The notes beneath the pieces are model-generated. The model was not told the origin of the DNA and did not search any database. It saw only the letters and a program-made list of their open reading frames with translations. The translations under genes and the position numbers were made by a program. Below are positions 51,687-59,640 of a stretch of DNA of 64,000 bases, one piece after another. The DNA is from UBA2883 sp964017965 (lineage in GTDB: Bacteria; Cyanobacteriota; Vampirovibrionia; Gastranaerophilales; Gastranaerophilaceae). The first letter of the stretch is position 1. Each line of letters begins with the position of its first letter. The DNA is taken from contig CAXHNV010000003.1 of NCBI GenBank assembly GCA_964017965.1, positions 158,028 through 222,027 of the forward strand, written 5' to 3'.

Positions 51687-51715
51687 TTGTAATTTTAAAT
51701 TGTTTTTGGTATTAT
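51687..51715 (+). promoter_or_regulatory. Promoter of tRNA-Leu
   Basis: TTGTAA (51687-51692), exact 17-nt spacer, TATTAT (51710-51715); the mature tRNA starts 22 nt downstream. Confidence 0.6.
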
Positions 51716-51737
51716 GAGTTTGTTGAAAATTAAATAA

Positions 51738-51821
51738 GCCGATGTGATGGAATTGGTAGACGTGCTAGACTCAAAATCTGGTGTAGGCAACTACGTGTCG
51801 GTTCGACCCCGACCATCGGCA
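51738..51821 (+). tRNA. tRNA-Leu(CAA)
   Basis: Acceptor GCCGATG pairs with CATCGGC, discriminator A at 51821; D arm GGAATTGGTAGAC; anticodon stem CTAGA/TCTGG with loop CTCAAAA gives anticodon CAA (reads UUG). A long class II variable arm (TGTAGGCAACTACG) and T arm GTCGGTTCGACCCCGAC fit tRNA-Leu. CCA is not encoded. A terminator follows. Confidence 0.97.
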
Positions 51822-51829
51822 GATTTTTA

Positions 51830-51865
51830 AAAAGAACTTCTCATTTGAGAAGTTCTTTTATTTTA
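51830..51865 (+). terminator. Terminator of tRNA-Leu
   Basis: AAAAGAACTTCTCA, loop TT, TGAGAAGTTCTTTT, then ATTTTAT. Confidence 0.85.
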
Positions 51866-51908
51866 TATATTTTTTGCGATATAATATTACTAATAATGAG
51901 GTGAGTAT

Positions 51909-52634
51909 ATGCGCATTACTACAAAAAATTTGATTAAGATATATGGCGACAGAAGTGTTGTGAACGACATTTCATTTTATATGGATAAAGGCGAGGTTGT
52001 TTGTTTGCTTGGTCCTAACGGTGCCGGTAAAACGACAACATTCTATATGGTTGTAGGTTTGGTTCGACCAAACAGCGGTCACGTATTTATTGATGAACAA
52101 GATGTTACGTCATGGCCTATGAACGAGCGTGCCAAATCAGGTATAGGTTATCTTCCTCAGGAAAACTCTATCTTTAGAGGGCTTAACGTAGAAGATAATA
52201 TTAAGCTTGTTCTTGAGATGAATGATAAGCTCACAGAATGTGAAAAAACAAGAAAGCTAGAAGAGCTTCTTAGTGAGTTTGGTGTTCTTAAGTTGAGAAA
52301 ATCACCTTCAGTTGCGCTTTCAGGTGGTGAACGCCGTCGTGTAGAAATCGCTCGTGCGCTTGCTGCAAGCCCTGATTTTATGTTACTCGACGAACCGTTT
52401 GCGGGTATTGACCCTATTGCTATTGGTGAGATTAAAGATAACATCAGAAAAATCTCCGAAGAAAAAGGTTTAGGTGTCTTGATTACAGACCACAACCCGA
52501 AAGCTACTCTTTCTATTACAGATAGAGCTTACGTTATTTTTGACGGTCAAATCAAGATTCAAGGTAAGAGTAAAGACGTTGCTAATGACCCAACTGCAAG
52601 AGAGTTTTATTTAGGAAAGGACTTCCAATTATAA
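51909..52634 (+). CDS. lptB: LPS export ABC transporter ATP-binding protein LptB
   Basis: 241 residues, matching LptB length. Walker A GPNGAGKT at 35-42, signature LSGGERRRVEIARAL, Walker B FMLLDEPFAGIDPIAI, and H-loop ITDHNPKATL. Q-loop GIGYLPQENSIFRGLNVEDN is characteristic of LptB. With LptFG it extracts LPS from the inner membrane. Ribosome-binding site GAGGTGA. The stop shares one base with the next ATG (TAATG). Presence implies an outer membrane. Confidence 0.95.
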   Translation: MRITTKNLIKIYGDRSVVNDISFYMDKGEVVCLLGPNGAGKTTTFYMVVGLVRPNSGHVFIDEQDVTSWPMNERAKSGIGYLPQENSIFRGLNVEDNIKLVLEMNDKLTECEKTRKLEELLSEFGVLKLRKSPSVALSGGERRRVEIARALAASPDFMLLDEPFAGIDPIAIGEIKDNIRKISEEKGLGVLITDHNPKATLSITDRAYVIFDGQIKIQGKSKDVANDPTAREFYLGKDFQL

Positions 52635-53737
52635 TGAGACTCACGGTTTATGACAAATATATATTCAAACAGGTTTGTATAACAACAATTGTTGCGATAT
52701 TGTTGTTCACTATTGTTTGGATTGCTCCGGAGATGCTTTTGAACACTATCAAAAAAGTGTTAGAAGGTGATATGACTCCAAAAACCGGACTTTTGTTTTT
52801 GACCTGTCAGCTACCGTTGATTCTGAGTAAAGCATTCCCTGTGGGGTTGTTGTTAGGGTCTTTGTTTACGTTCGATAAATTAAGTAAGGATTCAGAGTTA
52901 ACGATATTTAGAGCGGTTGGGCTTCCTTTCAGAAGAATTGTAGCTCCTGTTGTAGTCCTTAGTATTATTATTTCTTGGCTATGTTTTATTACTATTGATA
53001 AACTGGTTCCGTATTCTTCTGCTATGATTGCAAAGATTAAGGACAGAAACCCTGAATCTCAGTATATTTATACCCAGAAAGATGATAACGGTAAACCTAC
53101 TTTGAGTGTTGTTGTTTCAAAATACAATAAAACTGAGATGACGAATGTTATTGTATTAGATTTTTCAGACCCTCAGTATACAGATTTACACGGGATTTCT
53201 ACTATATACGTTGCTAAGCACGGTAAATTTATGCCTGACAGGTGGAAGTTAACTGATATAACAAGATATCAAATTTCTCAGGACGGTATATTTAACGATA
53301 TAGATGACTTAGGTGAAATGGATATTTTAGAAGGTCACTGGGCATCTGATATCCAGTGTATTATGAATTATTCAACCAAAAAGGAACGTGAAATTTCTAA
53401 TAAAAACCTGCATAAATATATCAAACTTTTAAAAATGATTAAAAACGATGAAACATATAATCTTATGTTGAACAAGTATTTTCAACGGTTCTTTCATCCG
53501 TTTATCTGCGTATTATTGGCTGTTTTAGGATGTTTGCTCGGATTCAGTAAGCCTAGAGAACAAAGAATGGTCGGCTTTGCAATAGCTATCGGTGCGATAT
53601 TTGTTTATTATATAACGTTGCCATTCTTTGATTTACTTGCCGAGAAATCTATTCTTAACCCGTTTATTACGGCTATATTCCCGCCGTTTACGTTTTTATT
53701 ATGTATTATAGCTTTTTATAAATCAAAGGAATTGTAA
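52634..53737 (+). CDS. LptF/LptG-family (YjgP/YjgQ) LPS export permease
   Basis: 367 residues. Six hydrophobic segments, three at each end (about 10-35, 50-75, 98-120; 287-305, 315-335, 341-362), with a periplasmic beta-jellyroll between. The start MRLTVYDKYIFKQVCITTIVAILLFTIVW and LLLGSLFTFDKLSKDSELTIFRAVGLPFRRI are diagnostic of the family. Coupled to lptB by TAATG, so it is the transmembrane partner. Only one such permease is here; a second may be elsewhere, or the complex may be a homodimer. Confidence 0.93.
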   Translation: MRLTVYDKYIFKQVCITTIVAILLFTIVWIAPEMLLNTIKKVLEGDMTPKTGLLFLTCQLPLILSKAFPVGLLLGSLFTFDKLSKDSELTIFRAVGLPFRRIVAPVVVLSIIISWLCFITIDKLVPYSSAMIAKIKDRNPESQYIYTQKDDNGKPTLSVVVSKYNKTEMTNVIVLDFSDPQYTDLHGISTIYVAKHGKFMPDRWKLTDITRYQISQDGIFNDIDDLGEMDILEGHWASDIQCIMNYSTKKEREISNKNLHKYIKLLKMIKNDETYNLMLNKYFQRFFHPFICVLLAVLGCLLGFSKPREQRMVGFAIAIGAIFVYYITLPFFDLLAEKSILNPFITAIFPPFTFLLCIIAFYKSKEL

Positions 53738-54537
53738 TGTTAAAGAAGATATTTATTACTTTAGTTTTGTGTGTGGTTAGTTTTTCAAATGTTTGGGCAA
53801 AAGATATTAGTTGTGAGTTTAAAGACGGCATTTATCATATTGTTTTGCCGGAAGAGACCTGTATTGAGTTTGTGTCTTGTGAAAAACTAAAGACTAACAG
53901 ACAGGTGTTTGAAGAAACTAAGGCGAAGCTTGTTGTTAATGCGGGTTTCTTTGACCCTAAGAATGAGAAAACAATTTCTTTTGTTTATAATAATGGAATT
54001 TTGTTAGAAACACCTATGGATAATGAAAACCTGATTTTCAATGAAACTATAATGGAAAACTGGTTAAAGGTTTCTAATCGAACAGAGTTTAGGGTTACGA
54101 CAAAGGGTGGTTTGCTTGTATATGATATTACACCTCATAACAAGTTTTATACCGGTCGTTTGTTATCTTCTGCTCAAGCGGGACCAATGTTGTTGCCTAA
54201 TCTTCAATTGGAAGAAGAGTTTTTTATTGTAAAAGATTCTAACGGTAATGTTACACGCGAATCAGCTTCTGTTTTATCAAAGACGGCAAGAACTTTAATC
54301 GGGATTAAGAACGGTGAGGTTCATATTTTTGTAGTTACGAATGAACATCCGATGACTATATATGAAGCACGAGATTTTTGTATTGAAAAAGGCATGGAAA
54401 AAGCTATGGCGTTTGATGGCGGAAGCTCTACGTCTTTAGACTACAAAAACGGCGATGTTGAATACCACGTTACATCTATTGGTTTGCCAACAGATGATAC
54501 CGGAAGAAAACTAAAATCGTTCCTTATTGTTAAATAA
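53737..54537 (+). CDS. Exported phosphodiester glycosidase (NAGPA-like)
   Basis: 266 residues. Signal peptide MLKKIFITLVLCVVSFSNVWA, then the NAGPA fold motifs LVVNAGFFD, SAQAGPMLLPN, KTARTLIGIKNGEVHIFVV and KAMAFDGGSSTSL. The family includes the N-acetylglucosamine-1-phosphodiester alpha-N-acetylglucosaminidase that uncovers sugar phosphodiesters; bacterial members act outside the cytoplasm on sugar-phosphate polymers. The start shares a base with the upstream LptF/G gene (TAATG), so a role in envelope glycan or LPS processing is plausible. Confidence 0.9.
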   Translation: MLKKIFITLVLCVVSFSNVWAKDISCEFKDGIYHIVLPEETCIEFVSCEKLKTNRQVFEETKAKLVVNAGFFDPKNEKTISFVYNNGILLETPMDNENLIFNETIMENWLKVSNRTEFRVTTKGGLLVYDITPHNKFYTGRLLSSAQAGPMLLPNLQLEEEFFIVKDSNGNVTRESASVLSKTARTLIGIKNGEVHIFVVTNEHPMTIYEARDFCIEKGMEKAMAFDGGSSTSLDYKNGDVEYHVTSIGLPTDDTGRKLKSFLIVK

Positions 54538-54594
54538 TTGTTATTACTACTTGATTATGAACTTTTACGTGGCACAATTAATTATGAGGTAATT

Positions 54595-55218
54595 ATGTCT
54601 GACGATAATTTAGTTTATATACTTGATAACAAAGTTTATATTAACCTTACTAATAGTTGTACAAACGACTGTATATTTTGTATCCGAAGATTAAAAGATG
54701 ATGTAGTGGGCGCAGAAATGTGGCTTAAATCAGAACGTTTTGAAACAAAAGATGTTTTGGAACAGCTTGAAAAATATTCTGATAAAATCGCTAATGGCTT
54801 GACCTTTTGCGGATACGGCGAACCTACTATCAAGCTTGAAATCTTGAAAGAGGTTGCTAAATACGTTAAAGAAAATTACCCTCAAACTCATATTAAAATC
54901 AACACAAACGGTCATGGTAACGCTATAAACAAACGCGATATTTTACCTGAGTTGAAAGGGTTGGTTGATGAGTTATCGATTAGTTTGAACGCTCAGGATA
55001 GCAAACTATATGATGAACTATGCTTGCCTAAGGTTCAAAACGCTTATGATGAGATGTTAGCGTTTGCTAAAAAATCTGTCGAAAACGGGTTTAAAACAAC
55101 AATGTCAATCGTTAGCGGATACAAAGATTATCCGGTTGATGTTGAAAGATGTGAAGCCATTACAAAAGAAATCGGTGCTGATTTTCGAAACAGAGAATGG
55201 CTTGAAAACGGTTATTAA
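54595..55218 (+). CDS. TatD-associated radical SAM protein
   Basis: 207 residues, short for a radical SAM enzyme. Fe-S motif C-TND-C-IF-C (CxxxCxxC) near residues 20-27, GYGEPTIKLEILKE (the GGE-like SAM contact), then INTNGHGNAINKRDILPEL and LSISLNAQDSKLYDELCLP. These match the small radical SAM group often linked to TatD nucleases. Its substrate is unknown and no tatD is adjacent. I start at the ATG with GAGGT upstream; a longer TTG-started frame overlaps the preceding stop and lacks family sequence. Confidence 0.8.
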   Translation: MSDDNLVYILDNKVYINLTNSCTNDCIFCIRRLKDDVVGAEMWLKSERFETKDVLEQLEKYSDKIANGLTFCGYGEPTIKLEILKEVAKYVKENYPQTHIKINTNGHGNAINKRDILPELKGLVDELSISLNAQDSKLYDELCLPKVQNAYDEMLAFAKKSVENGFKTTMSIVSGYKDYPVDVERCEAITKEIGADFRNREWLENGY

Positions 55219-55254
55219 AGAACGATAATATTAAATATAAAGAAAGGAACAAAA

Positions 55255-57414
55255 ATGCAAAATTTAGACAAAATTATGAAACCAAAATCAATTGCTGTTG
55301 TTGGTGCTTCTACTAAAGAACATACAATTGGTTCTGATATTATGAAAAGATTACAAGAATATAAATTCAACGGAAATATTTATCCGGTTAACCCAAAAGG
55401 CGGCGTTATCGAAGGATTACAAGCTTATACTTCTGTATTGGAAATTCCTGGCGAAGTTGATTTGGCGATTATCGTTGTAAACGCTAAGTTTGTACTTTCA
55501 ACAATCGACCAATGTCACGAAAAGGGTATTAAAGGTTTATGTATCATTACTGCAGGTTTCAAAGAAACAGGTGCAGAAGGTGCTGAAGCTGAAAAACAAT
55601 TATTGGCTAAGGTTAGAGAATACGGTATGAGATGTGTAGGTCCTAACTGTTTAGGTGTTGTTAACACTCACCCTGATGTTAGAATGGACGGATGTTTCGC
55701 TGAATCACTTCCTGAAAGAGGAAACATCGGTTTCGTATCTCAATCAGGTGCTTTAGGCGGCGGTATTTTGAACATTCTTAAAGACTTGAACCTTGGTTTT
55801 GCACAATTCATTTCTATCGGTAACCAAGCTGATGTTAACGCTGAAACAGCTTTGGAATACTGGGAAAACGAAGAAGACGTTGAACAAATTCTTCTTTATA
55901 TGGAATCAATCCAAAACCCTGCTAACTTCAGAAAATTAGCTTCAAGAATTTCTAAGAAAAAACCTGTATTGGCTTTGAAAGCAGGACGTTCAGCAGCAGG
56001 TGCAAGCGCTGCGTCTTCTCACACAGGTTCATTGGCAGGTGCTGATAAAGCTGCTAACGCTTTATTGAACCAATCAGGTGTAATCAGAGAATACTCTTTG
56101 AAAGACTTGTTTGACACAGCAAAAGTTTTTGCTAACTGCCCTATTCCAAAAGGTGACAGAGTAGCTATTATTACTAACTCAGGCGGTCCTGGTATTATGG
56201 CAACTGATGCTATCTGTGAACACGGTATGCAAATGGCTCAAATTACAGAAGATACAAAAGCTAAGTTAAGAAGCTTCTTACCTTCTGCTGCTTCTGTTAA
56301 GAACCCAATCGATATGATTGCATCAGCTCCTATCGAACACTACAAAGAAACTTTAAAAACAGTTATTGCTGATGAAAACGTTGATATGATTATCACAATC
56401 TATCTTCCATTCTTAGGCTTGAAAGATATCGATGTAGCTAAAGCGTTAATGGAAATCAAGGCTGAATACCCTGAAAAACCTGTTATCGGTGTATTTATGA
56501 CTAAGAATGATTTCTTCACAAAGTTATCAGATATGGATGTTAATATGCCATTCTTTATGTATGCTGAAGAAGCTGCTGACGGTTTGAACAGACTTAATCA
56601 ACAAAGATTATGGATGGAAAGACCTGTTGGTGAAGTTAAATCTTTTGATGTTGATAGAGAAAGAGCAAAACAAATCATTAAAGGTTCTTTGGAAGAAGGC
56701 AGAGCTCAGCTTACTACAAGAGAATCAATTGATGTATTGGATGCTTACGGTATCAGAGTTTGTAAATCAGGTTTTGCAACTACTGAAGATGAAGCTGTTA
56801 CAATCGGTAACTCAATCGGTTACCCTGTTGTAATGAAGATGACTTCAAAGACAACTTCTCACAAAACTGATGTTGGCGGTGTAAGAGTAAATATTCAATC
56901 AGAAGAACAATTGAGAGCTGAATATCAAGACTTAATCGCTAAGTTAGAAGAAAGAGGATTGTTAGACGGACTTGAAGGCGTAATCATTCAAGAAATGGTT
57001 AAAGGTAACAGAGAAATGGTTTGCGGTATTGCAACAGACCCTCAATACGGACCAATGATGATGTTCGGTTTGGGTGGTGTATTTATCGAAGTTATGAAAG
57101 ACGTAACTTTCAGAATCGCTCCATTGACTGATATCGATGCTAAAGAAATGATTAAGTCAGTTAAGGCTTACAAATTATTAGAAGGTGCAAGAGGTACAAA
57201 ACCTGCCCAAATGGAACAAATCGAAGAAACTCTATTGAGGTTATCTCAATTGGTTAACGATTTCAAATTCATCGATGAATTAGACATCAACCCATTATTG
57301 ATATCTGAAAAAACAGGTGAAGGTATTGCAGTTGATGGACGTATTAAGGTTAGATTGGAAGAAGCAAAAGAATCATTAGAATGTGAATGTGGTTCTTGCT
57401 GTGCTTGCCACTAA
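55255..57414 (+). CDS. ADP-forming acyl-CoA synthetase (acetate/acyl-CoA ligase, ACD type)
   Basis: 719 residues, a fused alpha-beta enzyme. CoA-binding domain (IAVVGASTKEHTIGSDIM near 14-31), ligase domain with GFVSQSGALGGG and the phosphohistidine candidate H256 in SHTGS, then a C-terminal ATP-grasp domain (YPVVMKMTSKTTSHKTDVGGV; GLGGVFIEVMKDVTFRIAPL; ELDINPLL). It converts acetyl-CoA or acyl-CoA plus ADP and phosphate to acid plus CoA plus ATP, an energy-saving step in fermenters. An unusual tail ECECGSCCACH adds five Cys. Ribosome-binding site AGAAAGGA; codon use suggests high expression. Confidence 0.93.
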   Translation: MQNLDKIMKPKSIAVVGASTKEHTIGSDIMKRLQEYKFNGNIYPVNPKGGVIEGLQAYTSVLEIPGEVDLAIIVVNAKFVLSTIDQCHEKGIKGLCIITAGFKETGAEGAEAEKQLLAKVREYGMRCVGPNCLGVVNTHPDVRMDGCFAESLPERGNIGFVSQSGALGGGILNILKDLNLGFAQFISIGNQADVNAETALEYWENEEDVEQILLYMESIQNPANFRKLASRISKKKPVLALKAGRSAAGASAASSHTGSLAGADKAANALLNQSGVIREYSLKDLFDTAKVFANCPIPKGDRVAIITNSGGPGIMATDAICEHGMQMAQITEDTKAKLRSFLPSAASVKNPIDMIASAPIEHYKETLKTVIADENVDMIITIYLPFLGLKDIDVAKALMEIKAEYPEKPVIGVFMTKNDFFTKLSDMDVNMPFFMYAEEAADGLNRLNQQRLWMERPVGEVKSFDVDRERAKQIIKGSLEEGRAQLTTRESIDVLDAYGIRVCKSGFATTEDEAVTIGNSIGYPVVMKMTSKTTSHKTDVGGVRVNIQSEEQLRAEYQDLIAKLEERGLLDGLEGVIIQEMVKGNREMVCGIATDPQYGPMMMFGLGGVFIEVMKDVTFRIAPLTDIDAKEMIKSVKAYKLLEGARGTKPAQMEQIEETLLRLSQLVNDFKFIDELDINPLLISEKTGEGIAVDGRIKVRLEEAKESLECECGSCCACH

Positions 57415-57430
57415 TCTTTGATAAAGATAC

Positions 57431-57465
57431 AAAAAGAAAGAGATGTCTTTTGACATCTCTTTTTT
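57431..57465 (+). terminator. Terminator of the acyl-CoA synthetase gene
   Basis: AAAGAGATGTC, loop TTTT, GACATCTCTTT, then TTTT. Confidence 0.9.
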
Positions 57466-57547
57466 GTTATCCCTAATTTGTTCCTAAATTTTACCCTGTC
57501 CTGGAATTGTCCCTAATAATTTGTCCCTGTCCGAATCTAACTTTAGC

Positions 57548-57883
57548 TTATGCAATAAAGTTAGTACCAAACCTGTTAGAGCCGTAGAAGAAAGACTCTT
57601 GCATAACTTGCTTAAAGTTCTTTTTTCTTACCGCTTTGTTGCCAATCTTAGTGTTGGCAATATCTTCGATAGCTTTAGAATAGTATTGAGAAGCAACAGA
57701 TGCAACAAATATTCTTTGCGGAGTAGCCTTAGGTTCTTCAACTTCGAAATCGAAGTTGTTGTTAGCAGAAGTTTCTTCTAATTCAATACCGTCAAGAAAA
57801 TCGGCAACTTTGTTAGATAAATCGTTATCGTTAATTTTTTGCATATTGTATTTATTGACAACATCAGAAAATAATAGTGCCAT
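57548..57883 (-). CDS. Hypothetical protein (111 aa)
   Basis: Soluble, mixed helical protein (MALLFSDVVNKYNMQKINDND...), acidic middle (FLDGIELEETSANNNFDFEVEEP) and basic C-terminus (KIGNKAVRKKNFKQVMQESFFYGSNRF). AGGAGA precedes the ATG. No signal, membrane segment or known motif. It is divergent from the orphan response regulator across a 284-bp region with inverted repeats, so it may belong to that regulator's control circuit. Not recognised. Confidence 0.6.
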   Translation of the reverse strand: MALLFSDVVNKYNMQKINDNDLSNKVADFLDGIELEETSANNNFDFEVEEPKATPQRIFVASVASQYYSKAIEDIANTKIGNKAVRKKNFKQVMQESFFYGSNRFGTNFIA

Positions 57884-57944
57884 ATCTTGCTCTCCTATTG
57901 AATAAAACTTATTAAGCTATCGTTAAAATTCTTATTTAATCTCT

Positions 57945-57967
57945 ATGTATATATAAAGTATATACAT
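57945..57967. promoter_or_regulatory. Perfect 9-bp inverted repeat between divergent genes
   Basis: ATGTATATA, 5 nt, TATATACAT, upstream of both the 57548 gene and the response regulator. Candidate protein-binding dyad; AT-rich. Confidence 0.35.
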
Positions 57968-58045
57968 CCTAAAAAATTGATTTTTTATAACGGTGAAACG
58001 GTTTGTTTGTTACATTTGTTTACATAATACATTTGAGCATGCCCT

Positions 58046-58074
58046 ATAGCACTAAAGATTACCTTAGTGGCTAT
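58046..58074 (+). promoter_or_regulatory. Stem-loop ahead of the response-regulator gene
   Basis: ATAGCACTAA (58046-58055), 8-nt loop, TTAGTG-G-CTAT (58064-58074): a 10-bp stem with one bulged G, about 95 nt before the ATG and just before a possible TATACT -10 (58096-58101). Could be an operator for a dimeric regulator, possibly autoregulation. Confidence 0.35.
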
Positions 58075-58167
58075 GTGAAAACTCCAATTGTCTAATATAC
58101 TTAGCCTGATGTTTATTATTTATTAGATATGTAGCGAGCATTAATTAAATTAAAGGAGTAGTTAGTT

Positions 58168-58848
58168 ATGCAAACGGAAACAAAAACAAAGGAGATTTCA
58201 GTAGTAATTGTTGAGGATTTCAAATTAACAAGAGTTGGCTTGAGATGTGCATTGAATGAAAACGAGGATATTAGGGTCGTTGCAGAGAGTGATAATGCTA
58301 CTGAGGGGTTGGAGCTTATTAGAAAATTTTCACCAAAGGTTGTGTTAATGGACTTAGGTTTGTCCGGAATGAATGGGATTGAAGCAATAATGAAGATTTC
58401 TGAAATGGATAGGAATATCAAGTCTATTGCTTTAACATCTCATGATAGAGAAGAAGAGGTTATTGCAACATTAGTTGCCGGAGCTACGGGTTATTGTTTG
58501 AAAGATATTGATCCTGCAAAGCTTGCAAATGTAATTAGAGATGTGAATGACGGAGCTTGTTGGTTAGATTCTGAAATTGGGGTAAAGGTTTTGAAATCGT
58601 TCCCTAAACAAGAATGTATGAAACTTTTGAAAGAAAACGGTTCAAAAGAAAACGAAATTCAGCTTACAGAGCGAGAAAGAGAAGTTCTTAAACATCTTGT
58701 AGAAGGTAAGAGTAATACAGAGATTGCAAAAGAACTCATAGTGAGTGTGCATACAGCAAAGGCTCACGTATGTTCAATTTTACAAAAGATGTGTGTAAGT
58801 GATAGAGTTCAAGCGGCAGTAAAGGCTGTCAAAGAAGGTTTAGTATAG
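58168..58848 (+). CDS. NarL/FixJ-family response regulator (orphan)
   Basis: 226 residues. Receiver domain with acidic pair in VVIVEDF (about 12-18), phosphoacceptor D62 in LMDLGLSGMNG, T/S in IALTSHDRE and Lys in YCLKDID. The C-terminal LuxR-type HTH is LTEREREVLKHLVEGKSNTEIAKELIVSVHTAKAHVCSILQKM. It acts as a DNA-binding regulator on phosphorylation, but no histidine kinase is adjacent. A strong AAAGGAG site precedes the ATG, and a 284-bp upstream region carries two inverted repeats. Confidence 0.93.
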   Translation: MQTETKTKEISVVIVEDFKLTRVGLRCALNENEDIRVVAESDNATEGLELIRKFSPKVVLMDLGLSGMNGIEAIMKISEMDRNIKSIALTSHDREEEVIATLVAGATGYCLKDIDPAKLANVIRDVNDGACWLDSEIGVKVLKSFPKQECMKLLKENGSKENEIQLTEREREVLKHLVEGKSNTEIAKELIVSVHTAKAHVCSILQKMCVSDRVQAAVKAVKEGLV

Positions 58849-58871
58849 TTTTTGGTAATGACTATGTAAAC

Positions 58872-58910
58872 AAAAAAGGCGAGGAGGACATTGTCCTCCT
58901 CGCCTTTAAA
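58872..58910. terminator. Bidirectional terminator between the regulator and rplT
   Basis: AAAGGCGAGGAGGACA / TGTCCTCCTCGCCTTT, 16-bp stem around a minimal loop, A-tract on one side and TTTAAAA on the other. Confidence 0.9.
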
Positions 58911-58930
58911 ACATACTAAATTAGAATTTA

Positions 58931-59284
58931 CTATGCGATAGCTGCCTTAGCTTTTTCAACAACGATTGCAAAAGCTTCCGGTTCATTAACAGCAAGGTCA
59001 GCTAACATTTTTCTGTTTACGATAATGTCAGCTTTTTTGCAAGCGTTAACGAATCTTGAGTAGCTCATACCTTGAGCTCTAACAGCTGCATTGATTCTAA
59101 CAATCCAAAGACGACGCATATTACGTTTAGTGGTACGTCTATCTCTGTAAGCATATTTAAGAGCTTTCATAACTGCACAATTAGCAACTTTGAAGATTCT
59201 GCTTCTAGCGCCTTTGAAGCCCTTAGCTAACTTTAATATTTTTTTGTGTCTGTTACGACATACATTTCCACGTTTAATTCTCAT
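58931..59284 (-). CDS. rplT: 50S ribosomal protein L20
   Basis: 117 residues, exact family length: MRIKRGNVCRNRHKKILKLAKGF, RTTKRNMRRLWIVRINAAVR, LADLAVNEPEAFAIVV. It binds 23S rRNA early in 50S assembly. It follows rpmI by 12 nt in the usual order, but infC, which normally precedes the pair, is not here. Confidence 0.98.
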   Translation of the reverse strand: MRIKRGNVCRNRHKKILKLAKGFKGARSRIFKVANCAVMKALKYAYRDRRTTKRNMRRLWIVRINAAVRAQGMSYSRFVNACKKADIIVNRKMLADLAVNEPEAFAIVVEKAKAAIA

Positions 59285-59296
59285 TGTTCAACACTC

Positions 59297-59506
59297 CTAT
59301 CTTGAATACTTCTTGTAAGGTAACTCTTTAGAAACCAAGTCAACATTTCCTTTAGCGATAGTAACTTCGCCGAAGATTTTACGTTTTCTTGATTCAGACT
59401 TGTGTTGAAGCAAGTGACCGATACCTGCATGTCTTCTTTGAATTTTGCCTGTTGCTGTGATTTTGTATCTCTTAGCAGCAGATTTGTGTGTTTTCATTTT
59501 TGGCAT
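59297..59506 (-). CDS. rpmI: 50S ribosomal protein L35
   Basis: 69 residues from the ATG with AGGAG upstream: MPKMKTHKSAAKRYKITATGKIQRRHAG, ending VSKELPYKKYSR. A longer frame upstream has no family match. It is first in rpmI-rplT, transcribed divergently from the polyprenyl synthase gene. In many bacteria this operon is regulated by L20 or by an RNA leader; the 134-bp upstream stretch is AT-rich with no clear leader structure. Confidence 0.97.
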   Translation of the reverse strand: MPKMKTHKSAAKRYKITATGKIQRRHAGIGHLLQHKSESRKRKIFGEVTIAKGNVDLVSKELPYKKYSR

Positions 59507-59640
59507 TTTGTTTCTCCTTTTTTGTTTTCTGAGTAAGGCATACCAACGCACTATACTTCATTAACCTAAGTTTACTATATAAAGTTAAATATTCAAGAGG
59601 CTTTTAAGTTTTTTTAAGTTTATGCTAAACTATCTTGTGT

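Noticed and set aside
57466..57547. Repeated TCCCTAAT / TGTCCCTG strings downstream of the acyl-CoA synthetase terminator
   Set aside because: The units are irregular in length and spacing; not a CRISPR array or clear tandem repeat.
46667..58025. Shared ATGTAAAyAAATGTAA-like 16-mer at 46667-46682 and, reversed, at 58010-58025
   Set aside because: One mismatch in 16 AT-rich bases is about what chance gives among the intergenic regions here, so it is not called a regulon motif.
58861..59634. Loss of infC from the rpmI-rplT operon as a rearrangement event
   Set aside because: infC may simply lie elsewhere; separation alone in one window does not prove a recent event.
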